The notes beneath the pieces were generated by a model that had not been told where the DNA came from, did no database searches, and saw nothing but the letters and a program-made list of their open reading frames with translations. Shown here in pieces: positions 8,545-17,493 of a DNA stretch of 32,867 bases (position 1 is the stretch's first letter; the number at the start of each line of letters is the position of its first letter). This stretch comes from Gammaproteobacteria bacterium (GTDB lineage: Bacteria; Pseudomonadota; Gammaproteobacteria; DSM-16500). The stretch lies in NCBI GenBank assembly GCA_027356065.1, contig DAIEGU010000069.1, forward strand, positions 1 to 32,867, in the 5' to 3' direction. The position numbers and the translations under genes were made by a program.

Positions 8545-9783
8545 TTGAATAAACGACGTGTAGTAGTGACTGGTCTAGGCATGGTAACACCGCTAGGCCA
8601 AGATGTGGAAAGTACATGGCAAGGAATTGTTGCAGGTAAAAGTGGTGTTGCGTTAATTGATCATTTCGATGCATCCGATTTAGCGTGCCAAATTTGTAGC
8701 CGCGTAAAAAACTTCGACATATTAGCGTACATGTCGGAAAAAGATGCCCGCAAGAGAGATTACTTCATTCAATATGGCATGGCTGCGGGTATGCAAGCCA
8801 TTCAAGATTCGGGTCTCATTGTGACAGAAGAAAATGCCCATCGTATTGGATTGGCAATTGGTTCTGGAATTGGTGGATTACCTAGCATCGAAAAACACCA
8901 TGCAACTCTTTTGGAATCAGGCCCACGCCGAATTTCACCTTTCTTCATACCAGGTGCACTTATCAACATGATTGCAGGTAACCTGTCTATTCAATACGGT
9001 ATGAAAGGCCCAAATATTGCGTTAGTTTCTGCGTGTACAACGGGTACACATAATATTGGTATGGCTGCTCGTTCTATTTTGTATGGTGAAGCGGACGTCA
9101 TGGTCGCCGGTGCATCAGAAATGGCTACTACCAAATTAGGCATCGCAGGTTTTGCTGCTATGCGAGCATTGTCAACTCGAAATGATGCGCCTGAAAAAGC
9201 AAGTCGTCCCTGGGACAAAGACCGTGATGGTTTTGTATTAGGAGATGGTGCTGGCATGATCGTATTAGAAGAGTATGAACATGCAAAAGCACGTGGAGCG
9301 AAAATTTATGCTGAACTAATTGGATTCGGTATGAGTGCTGATGATTATCCTATGACATCCCCTGATCCAGAAGGTAAGGGCGGTGCAGCGGCTATGGATG
9401 CTGCAATTAAAGATGCCGGCATTAAACCAACAGATATTCAATATATTAATGCACACGGCACATCAACACCTGCCGGTGATGAATTAGAAGTCATGGGGAT
9501 AAAACGCAGCTTTGGTGATCATGCCTATAAATTAGCTGTTAGTTCAACTAAATCTATGACAGGCCATTTGCTCGGAGCAGCAGGTGCAGTCGAAGCTATT
9601 TTCTGTATTCTTGCAATGCGTGATCAAATTGCTCCCCCCACTATCAACCTTGAAAATCCAAGCGAAGGATGCGACTTAAATTTTGTTCCTAACAAAGCAC
9701 AAAAGATGGCGATTGATATTGCTCTATCAAATTCTTTCGGTTTTGGTGGCACAAATGGCACGTTGATTTTTAAGAAAGTGTGA
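8545..9783 (+). CDS. fabF: 3-oxoacyl-ACP synthase II (TTG start)
   Basis: [15 protein letters not shown]...[14 protein letters not shown]...[15 protein letters not shown]...[15 protein letters not shown]. Confidence 0.97.
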   Translation: MNKRRVVVTGLGMVTPLGQDVESTWQGIVAGKSGVALIDHFDASDLACQICSRVKNFDILAYMSEKDARKRDYFIQYGMAAGMQAIQDSGLIVTEENAHRIGLAIGSGIGGLPSIEKHHATLLESGPRRISPFFIPGALINMIAGNLSIQYGMKGPNIALVSACTTGTHNIGMAARSILYGEADVMVAGASEMATTKLGIAGFAAMRALSTRNDAPEKASRPWDKDRDGFVLGDGAGMIVLEEYEHAKARGAKIYAELIGFGMSADDYPMTSPDPEGKGGAAAMDAAIKDAGIKPTDIQYINAHGTSTPAGDELEVMGIKRSFGDHAYKLAVSSTKSMTGHLLGAAGAVEAIFCILAMRDQIAPPTINLENPSEGCDLNFVPNKAQKMAIDIALSNSFGFGGTNGTLIFKKV

Positions 9784-9800
9784 TGTTGTTGTTCTAACTG

Positions 9801-9894
9801 GTTGTCATCCTGAGGAGTGTTTTTTACGAGGAAGGATCTTTTCTTGCTATTAAACAGATCCTTCAGCGCAAAGAACGCGCTTCAGGATGACAAC
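9801..9894. repeat. Imperfect inverted repeat downstream of fabF
   Basis: gttgtcatcctga...aaggatct (9801-9839) and agatccttcagcgcaaagaacgcgcttcaggatgacaac (9856-9894). Confidence 0.9.
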
Positions 9895-10013
9895 GGTGGT
9901 GCAAACGTACTTCAGGATGACAGCATTGATGCAAAAAGACGTGCTTCAGGATGACAGCATTGATGCAAAAAACGTGCTTCAGGGTGACAGCAGTGGCACA
10001 AAAGAACGTATCG
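9866..10013. repeat. Degenerate tandem array of about five half-units (30-34 bp)
   Basis: gcgcaaagaacgcgcttcaggatgacaacggtg / gtgcaaacgtacttcaggatgacagcattg / atgcaaaaagacgtgcttcaggatgacagcattg / atgcaaaaaacgtgcttcagggtgacagcagtg / gcacaaaagaacgta. Confidence 0.88.
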
Positions 10014-10128
10014 GATAGATAATTAAAAAAACACTTCCTTCAAAGCCGAATAACACCAACGAATTTCCCATAGCTAATCTTCCTTTTCACAGCTAAAATT
10101 TATCCTAATTAATTTATTGCTAATACCT

Positions 10129-11220
10129 ATGAAAAAAATAACCTTCTTATTTGCATTGTTAATACCATTCCTCGGAATTTTGGGAGTGTGGGGCTACGCA
10201 TTATTTCTTCCAGTAGTTTCAACAAATGAAGGTGTGATTTTTTATTTAAAACCAGGGATGTCAAAGACAGTCGTTATTAGTCAGCTTTCAGAGGAAGGCC
10301 TTGTTCCATATCCAAAGCTATTTTCGATTTATGCTTATCCGCAAGTAAGCGCACATCTTAAAACGGGCGAATATTTTTTTCCTAAAGGATCTTCACCTGC
10401 TTCCATTTGGCGCCAAATCATACATGGAACAGGTATGTATTCACGTCGATTTGCAATTATTCCGGGTTGGACATTTAAACAATTACGTCAGGCCTTATTG
10501 CAAACAGATACATTGCGTCACACAAGTGCAGCTTTAGATGATAAACAAATAATGGAACACCTTGGTTATCCGAATGTAGAACCTGAGGGAGAATTTTTTC
10601 CTGATACATATAACTACGCACGCGGTATTTCTGATTTGGTTATATTAAAGCGCGCAATTGATTTAATGCAAAGCAGGTTAAATGAAGCATGGCAGAAACG
10701 TGCGAATGATTTACCTTTTAAGTCAGCATATGAAGCATTAATTGCAGCATCACTTATTGAGAAGGAAGCATATCTTAATTCAGAGCGACCCATTATTGCT
10801 GGTGTATTAGTTAATCGATTACGAAAAGATATGTTGTTACAATTTGATCCTACCGTTATTTATGGCATGGGTGATCAATATACCGGAAAAATTCATAAAG
10901 AAGATTTACAACAGAATACAGCGTTTAATACGTATGTTCATAAAGGTTTGACGCCAACGCCGATAGCCATGCCAAGTATGGCATCTATACAAGCAGTTAT
11001 GCATCCAATTCAACATGATTATTATTATTTCGTTGCCAGAGGCGACGGAAGTCATCAATTTTCAAAAACATTGCAAGAGCATAATAGTGCTGTATCTGAA
11101 GCGATTAAACGCGTTTCTTATTTTAATGATAGTAAAGTACAAAATTATTTATTGCCGAAATTTAATAAACAATTTCTTGGCTTTGCTACACCTGCATTTC
11201 CTAGTCGGGAATCATTATGA
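10129..11220 (+). CDS. mltG: Endolytic murein transglycosylase MltG (YceG-like)
   Basis: Signal anchor then LIAASLIEKEAYLNSERPIIAGVLVNRLRKDMLLQFDPTVIYGMG; ATG at 10129 preferred over TTG at 10117. Confidence 0.94.
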   Translation: MKKITFLFALLIPFLGILGVWGYALFLPVVSTNEGVIFYLKPGMSKTVVISQLSEEGLVPYPKLFSIYAYPQVSAHLKTGEYFFPKGSSPASIWRQIIHGTGMYSRRFAIIPGWTFKQLRQALLQTDTLRHTSAALDDKQIMEHLGYPNVEPEGEFFPDTYNYARGISDLVILKRAIDLMQSRLNEAWQKRANDLPFKSAYEALIAASLIEKEAYLNSERPIIAGVLVNRLRKDMLLQFDPTVIYGMGDQYTGKIHKEDLQQNTAFNTYVHKGLTPTPIAMPSMASIQAVMHPIQHDYYYFVARGDGSHQFSKTLQEHNSAVSEAIKRVSYFNDSKVQNYLLPKFNKQFLGFATPAFPSRESL

Positions 11221-11852
11221 GAAAAGGTAAATTTATTACAGTTGAAGGAACAGAAGGTGCAGGTAAAAGTACAGCACTTAAATTTATCCAAGATTTTCTC
11301 GAACAAAATGGAAAACAAATTGTTTTAACTCGCGAACCAGGCGGAACACCGTTTGCTGAAGAAGTTCGTAATTTATTATTGCATGCAAAGACAACTGAAA
11401 AAATAGAACCTGAAACAGAATTATTATTAATGTTTGCTGGAAGAGTTCAGCATATTGCTCAATGTATTTTACCAACGTTGCAAACAGGCAAATGGATTGT
11501 GAGTGACCGTTATATTGATGCAAGCTATGCTTACCAAGGCGGTGGTCGCGGCATTTCACATCATTACATTCACAAATTAGATCGATTAGCAGTGGGACAT
11601 ATTTATCCTGATCTCACTTTGCTATTAGACATTCCCGCTGATCTTGGTATGCAGCGAGCAGAAAAGCGCGGTGTGCAAAAAGACCGTATAGAACAAGAGC
11701 GCATGGATTTTTTTGTTCGCGTAAGACAGGCTTATCTTGATCGTGCGAAGCAAGATCCTAATCGTATTAAGATCATTGATGCAAGTAAGTCACTAGCTGA
11801 TGTAGAAACACAAATACATCAGGTTTTAACTGAATTTTTGGTGAATAAATGA
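11217..11852 (+). CDS. tmk: Thymidylate kinase
   Basis: FITVEGTEGAGKSTALKFI, TREPGGTPFAEEVRNLLL, SDRYIDASYAYQGGGRG; ATGA overlap with mltG. Confidence 0.96.
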   Translation: MRKGKFITVEGTEGAGKSTALKFIQDFLEQNGKQIVLTREPGGTPFAEEVRNLLLHAKTTEKIEPETELLLMFAGRVQHIAQCILPTLQTGKWIVSDRYIDASYAYQGGGRGISHHYIHKLDRLAVGHIYPDLTLLLDIPADLGMQRAEKRGVQKDRIEQERMDFFVRVRQAYLDRAKQDPNRIKIIDASKSLADVETQIHQVLTEFLVNK

Positions 11853-12865
11853 TTTACTTATGGCAACAAAAGCAATGGCAGCAAATATGGCATGCAAAGC
11901 AGCAGGACCGTTTGCCACATGCACTGTTATTGACCGGCATAAAAGGTGTCGGTAAAGCAGAATTTGCTGATGCATTTGCACGTGCAATGCTTTGTCAGCA
12001 AGTTACGGCAGCAGGTGAATGTTGCAATCATTGTCGCGCTTGCCGATTGGCTGCAAACCATACGCATCCAAATATATTACGCGTTGTACCAGAAAAATCA
12101 GGTGCTGCAATTAAAGTCGATCAAATTAGAGAAGTCAGTGATTTTATCGCGCAATCTGCACTGCAAGGTGAATATAAGATTGTTATCATTACTAAAGCCG
12201 ATGATATGAATATTAATGCTTCGAATGCATTGTTAAAAACATTGGAAGAGCCTTCATCAAATTCTTTGTTAATTTTAGTGAGTGATCAATTGGAACGTTT
12301 GCCGGCAACTATTTTAAGTCGCTGCCAGCGTATTTTATTTCCGCGTCCTTCTCATGGTGAGGCTTTGACGTGGTTAGAAAATAAATTAAATGATGCAGCT
12401 ATCGATGCAAATTTATTATTACAATTGGCAGAAGGTGCGCCGCTTGCTGCATTGGCATTGCAAAAAAATGATGTGCTTTCTGTGCGAAAATTATTGTTTG
12501 ATACGATTTGTATTTTAAATCAAGGCAAAATGGATCCAATCAAATCAGCTTCTAACTTGCAATCTATGGATATATTGCTATTTATCGATTTTAATTTAAG
12601 CTTCATTACTGATTTATTACGTTTACAGTTAAAGATAAGTAATGAAGTCATCATCAATAAAGATTATGTGTCGCAATTGCATGCATTACGTGACCATTAT
12701 TCCATGCAAGCCAGCATGAATTTTATGAATGAATTATCAACATTACGTAAACAAGCGTGTGTGGGTATTAATTTTAATAAACAATTGTTGATGGAAAATG
12801 TGTTAGTGAAGTGGATGGGGGGAGAGCAACAAAGTAACAAAAATAAAGAGGCCATATGTTCCTAG
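11849..12865 (+). CDS. holB: DNA polymerase III delta' subunit
   Basis: P-loop GIKGVGKAEFA, Zn motif CCNHCRACRLAANHTHPN, NALLKTLEEPSSNSLLILVSDQLERLPATILSRCQRI. Confidence 0.94.
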   Translation: MIYLWQQKQWQQIWHAKQQDRLPHALLLTGIKGVGKAEFADAFARAMLCQQVTAAGECCNHCRACRLAANHTHPNILRVVPEKSGAAIKVDQIREVSDFIAQSALQGEYKIVIITKADDMNINASNALLKTLEEPSSNSLLILVSDQLERLPATILSRCQRILFPRPSHGEALTWLENKLNDAAIDANLLLQLAEGAPLAALALQKNDVLSVRKLLFDTICILNQGKMDPIKSASNLQSMDILLFIDFNLSFITDLLRLQLKISNEVIINKDYVSQLHALRDHYSMQASMNFMNELSTLRKQACVGINFNKQLLMENVLVKWMGGEQQSNKNKEAICS

Positions 12866-13644
12866 TTGATTCACATTGTCATTTGGACTTACTGGATTTA
12901 ACACCTGATCAAGGTGACTTAAATAAAGTCATTGCGCGCGCACATACAAACAATGTGAATTATTTATTAAATGTTTGCGTTGATTTAGCAAATTTTCCAA
13001 CTGTATTAGCAACATCGGAACGTTATCCATTTGTTAGTACCTCAGTTGGTTTGCATCCAAATGAACAAAGTGAACATGTTGATGCCGAAAAATTAACACG
13101 ATTAGCACAACATCCGAAAGTCATTGCGATTGGTGAAACAGGTCTTGATTATTTTCGTTCAACTGGCGATTTAGATTGGCAGCGTGAACGTTTTCGTACA
13201 CATATTACTGTTGCGAAAGTGCTAAATAAACCACTCATCATACACATGCGTGATGCAACAGAAGATACATTAAAAATTATGCGTGAAGAGCATGCAGAGC
13301 AAGCGGGTGGTGTGATGCATTGCTTTAGTGAAGATTGGGAGATTGCAAAACAAGCAATCGATATGGGCTTTTATATTTCATTTTCTGGTATTGTCACTTT
13401 CAAGAGTGCAACAACTTCACACGATGTGGCAAAAAAGATCCCACTGGATCGTATGTTAATTGAAACTGATTCGCCTTATCTTGCACCGGTCCCACATCGT
13501 GGCAAGCCAAATGAACCCAGCTTTGTACGTCATACAGCAGAATATATTGCTAAGTTGCGTAATATTACTTTAGAAGAAATAGCTCAACAAACAACAGATA
13601 ATTTTTTTAACTTATTTAGAGGAGCCGTGAAACCCTATGTTTAA
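12856..13644 (+). CDS. tatD: TatD family hydrolase/DNase
   Basis: LVDSHCHLDLL, GLHPNEQ, GETGLDYFRS, HCFSEDWEIA, ETDSPYLAPVPHRGKPNEPS. May be YcfH-type. Confidence 0.9.
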   Translation: MFLVDSHCHLDLLDLTPDQGDLNKVIARAHTNNVNYLLNVCVDLANFPTVLATSERYPFVSTSVGLHPNEQSEHVDAEKLTRLAQHPKVIAIGETGLDYFRSTGDLDWQRERFRTHITVAKVLNKPLIIHMRDATEDTLKIMREEHAEQAGGVMHCFSEDWEIAKQAIDMGFYISFSGIVTFKSATTSHDVAKKIPLDRMLIETDSPYLAPVPHRGKPNEPSFVRHTAEYIAKLRNITLEEIAQQTTDNFFNLFRGAVKPYV

Positions 13645-14887
13645 ACCAGCGGCATTATTTATTGGATTACGTTATATACGCGCAAAGCGGCGTAACCATT
13701 TTATTTCTTTTATTTCCCTTGTTTCGATGCTAGGTATTGCACTCGGTGTGATGGTGTTAATTACCGTGTTATCAGTGATGAATGGTTTTGACATGGAAAT
13801 AAAAAAACGCGTATTCAGTATGGTTCCACCCATAAATGTCAGTAGCGTGACGGGATATGTAGCTGATTGGCAAGCATTGCAAAAAAAAGTCAATAACATT
13901 CCAGAAGTCATTGGATCAGCGCCTTATGCAACCGGTGAAGTTTTGCTAAGTTATGGCGGCTCTGTACAGCCATCATTGATAACAGGCATCTTGCCAAGCG
14001 AACAGCAAAAAGTAACTGAAATTGCTAATAAGATGGTGGAAGGTAATTTATCTGATTTAATATCAGGAAAATTCGGCATTATTCTCGGCGAAAATTTAGC
14101 GAATTTATTGGGCGCGAATGTAGGTGATAAAATAACAGTTGTCACGCCGCAAGTTTCATTATCACCAGCAGGTGTGATACCACGATTTAAGCGCTTTACT
14201 GTTGTTGGTATCTTTCGTGCCGGTGCAGGTTTTGGATTCGACCGTGGAATGGGATTTGTTAATCTTAGCGATGCACAACGATTGTTAGGATTAGGTAATA
14301 ATGTGACAGGCTTATATCTTAATGTGCATGATGTATTTGCTGCGCCACGGCTAGCTCCTGATATTATGCTGCAATTAAATTCATCTGCTGCTGTTTCAAC
14401 ATGGGCAGATCAATTCGGTGAATTTTTCCATGCAGTCGCGTTAGAAAAAACCATGATGTTTTTGATTCTGTTGTTAATTGTTGCTGTTGCTACGTTTAAT
14501 TTGGTTTCTACACTCGTGATGGTCGTTAATGAAAAACAATCTGATATTGCTATCTTACGCACTTTCGGTGCGACACCTCGCATGATTATGAGTGTTTTTA
14601 TGGTGCAAGGCGGTATGTCAGGTGTGTTAGGTACATTGATTGGTACTGTTGGCGGCATTTTATTAGCATGGAACGTTACTGAGATTGTCAATTTTATTGA
14701 ACATGTATTTCACGTTCAGTTTATGTCATCCAATGTTTATTTTGTTAATTACTTACCTTCTAAAATTGAATGGCGAGATGTTGTTGAAATTTGTGTTGCG
14801 TCATTGTTCTTAAGTTTAATTGCAACGATTTATCCAGCATGGCGTGCAGCAAAAACTGATCCTGTGGAGGCATTACGTTATGAATAA
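13637..14887 (+). CDS. lolC: Lipoprotein-releasing ABC transporter permease LolC/LolE (possibly LolF-type)
   Basis: FIGLRYIRAKRRNHFISFISLVSMLGIALGVMVLITVLSVMNGFD; C-terminal FtsX-like domain; next to lolD. Confidence 0.92.
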   Translation: MFKPAALFIGLRYIRAKRRNHFISFISLVSMLGIALGVMVLITVLSVMNGFDMEIKKRVFSMVPPINVSSVTGYVADWQALQKKVNNIPEVIGSAPYATGEVLLSYGGSVQPSLITGILPSEQQKVTEIANKMVEGNLSDLISGKFGIILGENLANLLGANVGDKITVVTPQVSLSPAGVIPRFKRFTVVGIFRAGAGFGFDRGMGFVNLSDAQRLLGLGNNVTGLYLNVHDVFAAPRLAPDIMLQLNSSAAVSTWADQFGEFFHAVALEKTMMFLILLLIVAVATFNLVSTLVMVVNEKQSDIAILRTFGATPRMIMSVFMVQGGMSGVLGTLIGTVGGILLAWNVTEIVNFIEHVFHVQFMSSNVYFVNYLPSKIEWRDVVEICVASLFLSLIATIYPAWRAAKTDPVEALRYE

Positions 14888-15563
14888 ACCCGTATTAACA
14901 TGCGAAGGAGTTGCAAAGACATACACAGATGGTGCATCTAACATTGAAGTATTAAGTGAGATAGATCTTAGCGTTGCTGCTGGTGAAATGGTTGCAATCG
15001 TCGGATCATCTGGTTCAGGCAAAAGTACTTTCCTGCATATTTTAGGTGGTCTTGATCACCCAACCAAAGGTAAGGTGACATTAAATAATAAAAATCTGCA
15101 TGAAGTATCAGAAGAAGAAAAATGCCGATTACGTAATCGTTACTTAGGTTTTGTTTATCAATTCCATCATTTGCTGCCTGAATTTTCTGCTTTAGAAAAT
15201 GTCGGCATGCCACTTTTGATTCGTGGTGATGAAACTAATTTAATTCATGAAAAAGCAGCGCACTTGCTTGAACAAGTAGGCTTAAAGCATCGAATGGAAC
15301 ACAGATTAGGACAATTATCTGGCGGTGAACGCCAACGTGTAGCTATTGCTCGTGCATTAGTTGCTGATCCACTTTGTGTACTTGCTGATGAACCAACAGG
15401 AAATTTAGATCCTAATAATGCTGAAAAAGTCTTGGAACTATTTTTTGATTTGCAAAAAACACATCAAACCAGTGTTGTATTGGTAACACATGATCCTAAT
15501 ATTGCAAGTCGCGCTCAACGTGTGCTTACCATTGAAAATGGGCGATTGCAGAATTTTAAATGA
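14880..15563 (+). CDS. lolD: Lipoprotein-releasing ABC transporter ATPase
   Basis: Walker A GSSGSGKST, signature LSGGERQRVAIARAL, VLADEPTGNLD; ATG at 14880 overlaps the lolC stop. Confidence 0.94.
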   Translation: MNKPVLTCEGVAKTYTDGASNIEVLSEIDLSVAAGEMVAIVGSSGSGKSTFLHILGGLDHPTKGKVTLNNKNLHEVSEEEKCRLRNRYLGFVYQFHHLLPEFSALENVGMPLLIRGDETNLIHEKAAHLLEQVGLKHRMEHRLGQLSGGERQRVAIARALVADPLCVLADEPTGNLDPNNAEKVLELFFDLQKTHQTSVVLVTHDPNIASRAQRVLTIENGRLQNFK

Positions 15564-15626
15564 TAATAAGAGAGTCAATGACAGTAGTGAGTCTGTCTTA
15601 ATATGACGATACATTTTGAGTAACGC

Positions 15627-16658
15627 ATGACTAAAAAAGCAATCTTATTGCTAAACATTGGCACACCAGATAATTATCATGAAAAATCTGTGCGACATTA
15701 TTTACGTGAATTTTTAAATGATCCACGTGTGGTTGATTTGCCCGTTTTTTTACGTTGGCCCTTGGTAAATTTATTGATTGTACCTTTTCGTTATAAGAGA
15801 GTAGTCGCTGCGTACAAAAAGATTTGGTTTGAATCAGGTTCACCCTTATTGATATATACAAAACAATTACGTGATGCGCTTGCAAAAAAAATTGGAGATG
15901 AATATCAAATTGAGTTTGCTATGCGATATGGTAATCCATCCATTGCTTCAGTCATGAAAAAATTAAAAGCTGCATCAGCAATTACCATTGTGCCATTGTT
16001 TCCACAATATACGTCTGCAGCAACAGGTTCTGCAATTGAAGAAGTATTGAAGCACGTCAGCCATGATTGGAACATTCCTCAATTAAATATTTCGCGTGAT
16101 TTTTATAATCATCCTGGGTTTATTTCCGCGTATGCAGAAATAATTAGAGAGCATTTAGCTAATAAGAAACCAGATTTAATTTTATTTAGCTATCATGGTC
16201 TTCCTGAACGCCATCTTGATAAGAGCCATTGCAAAGCTAATTGTGATCATGTGCATGCTTGTCCGCCGGTACAAGAAAATAATCAGTATTGTTATCGTGC
16301 ACAGTGTTACGCAACATCGACTTTACTTGCGGAAGTATTATCTTTATCTGTGAATGAATATAGCGTTTCTTTTCAATCACGTTTGGGACGTACGCCCTGG
16401 ATAAAGCCTTACACTGATGTATTATTGTCTGAGTTGATACAAAAAGGGGTCAAGAGGCTTGCTATTGTGTGTCCATCGTTTGTAGCAGATTGTTTGGAAA
16501 CGCTTGAAGAAATCAATATACGTGCACGTGAGCAATGGCAAACGTTAGGTGGAACTGAACTTATTTTTATTCCATGTTTAAATGATCATATAACTTGGAT
16601 AAATGCATTAGCCGGAATGATAACTTCGGAGAGCAAGACATGCCAAATGGTTTCATGA
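15627..16658 (+). CDS. hemH: Ferrochelatase
   Basis: KAILLLNIGTPDNYHEKSVRHYLREFLNDPRVVDLP...FSYHGLPERHLDKSHC...SFQSRLGRTPWIKPYTD. Confidence 0.96.
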   Translation: MTKKAILLLNIGTPDNYHEKSVRHYLREFLNDPRVVDLPVFLRWPLVNLLIVPFRYKRVVAAYKKIWFESGSPLLIYTKQLRDALAKKIGDEYQIEFAMRYGNPSIASVMKKLKAASAITIVPLFPQYTSAATGSAIEEVLKHVSHDWNIPQLNISRDFYNHPGFISAYAEIIREHLANKKPDLILFSYHGLPERHLDKSHCKANCDHVHACPPVQENNQYCYRAQCYATSTLLAEVLSLSVNEYSVSFQSRLGRTPWIKPYTDVLLSELIQKGVKRLAIVCPSFVADCLETLEEINIRAREQWQTLGGTELIFIPCLNDHITWINALAGMITSESKTCQMVS

Positions 16659-17248
16659 AAATTTTACAAGGTTATAAGTTATTCAGAGAGAAATATGCAC
16701 TTGGCGACCAGTCAGTTATGCAATATCTTTCAAGTTATGGCCAGCAGCCGCAAGTGATGGTTGTCGCGTGTTGCGATTCGCGTGTTGATCCCGCTTTGAT
16801 ATTGCAATGTGATCCGGGTGATTTATTTGTCGTGCGTAATGTTGCCAATGTAGTACCGCCTTATGAAAAAGATGAAATGCATCATGGTACAAGCGCCGCG
16901 CTAGAATTTGGTGTGTGCTTTTTAAAAGTGAGACATCTTATTTTATTAGGCCATAGTCAATGTGGTGGGATTCAAGCGTTATTAAATGAACATGATACGA
17001 ATAATAATGACTTCATTACTAATTGGGTGTCATTAGTTAAAACTAATCACGGACCTCAAATTGACAGTGATGAATACGCAAAATTGGCGTTACATCAATC
17101 TTATAAAAATTGTCTTACCTTTCCTTGGATTGAGAGCAAAATACAACGAAATGAATTAATTATTCATTTATGGTTTTTTGATATTAAGACCGGGCAAATT
17201 TTTACTTATTCTCAAAAGCACAACGAATACCTACCGCTAGATTCTTAA
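16640..17248 (+). CDS. can: Beta-class carbonic anhydrase
   Basis: VVACCDSRVDPALIL, VRNVANVVPPY, LGHSQCGGIQALL (Cys/Asp/His/Cys zinc ligands). Start 16640 (SD-like tcggagag) preferred over 16595. Confidence 0.9.
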   Translation: MPNGFMKILQGYKLFREKYALGDQSVMQYLSSYGQQPQVMVVACCDSRVDPALILQCDPGDLFVVRNVANVVPPYEKDEMHHGTSAALEFGVCFLKVRHLILLGHSQCGGIQALLNEHDTNNNDFITNWVSLVKTNHGPQIDSDEYAKLALHQSYKNCLTFPWIESKIQRNELIIHLWFFDIKTGQIFTYSQKHNEYLPLDS

Positions 17249-17275
17249 TACCGCAACATGAGGAATTTCTTAACA

Positions 17276-17384
17276 TTCAAATGTGTCATCCTGAACAGGC
17301 GTTTTTTGCCTGTGAAGGACCTTTTTCATTAGCAATTAGATCCTTCACAGGCAAAAAACGCCTGTTCAGGATGACACATTTGAA
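17276..17384. repeat. 47-bp inverted repeat (one clear mismatch), 15-nt spacer, between can and comEC
   Basis: ttcaaatgtgtcatcctgaacaggcgttttttgcctgtgaaggacct (17276-17322) vs agatccttcacaggcaaaaaacgcctgttcaggatgacacatttgaa (17338-17384). Confidence 0.95.
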
Positions 17385-17388
17385 TTAT

Positions 17389-17433
17389 GCAACAATGCTC
17401 CTTGCGGAGGAGAGCTTGCCCCTTACTTGTTGC
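17389..17433. repeat. Second structured element abutting the inverted repeat
   Basis: gcaacaa...ttgttgc enclosing ctcc-ttgc-ggag; different sequence from the neighbouring repeat. Confidence 0.4.
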
Positions 17434-17493
17434 GAGGGTCAGGATGGGGGTACATAAATCAATTCAAATCAAAAAATAACAAAAGGATTCCCC

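Noticed and set aside
9866-10013. Possible CRISPR array in the tandem repeats after fabF
   Set aside because: Units are contiguous and degenerate with no unique spacers of constant length, and no cas genes are present; better explained as repeat half-units.
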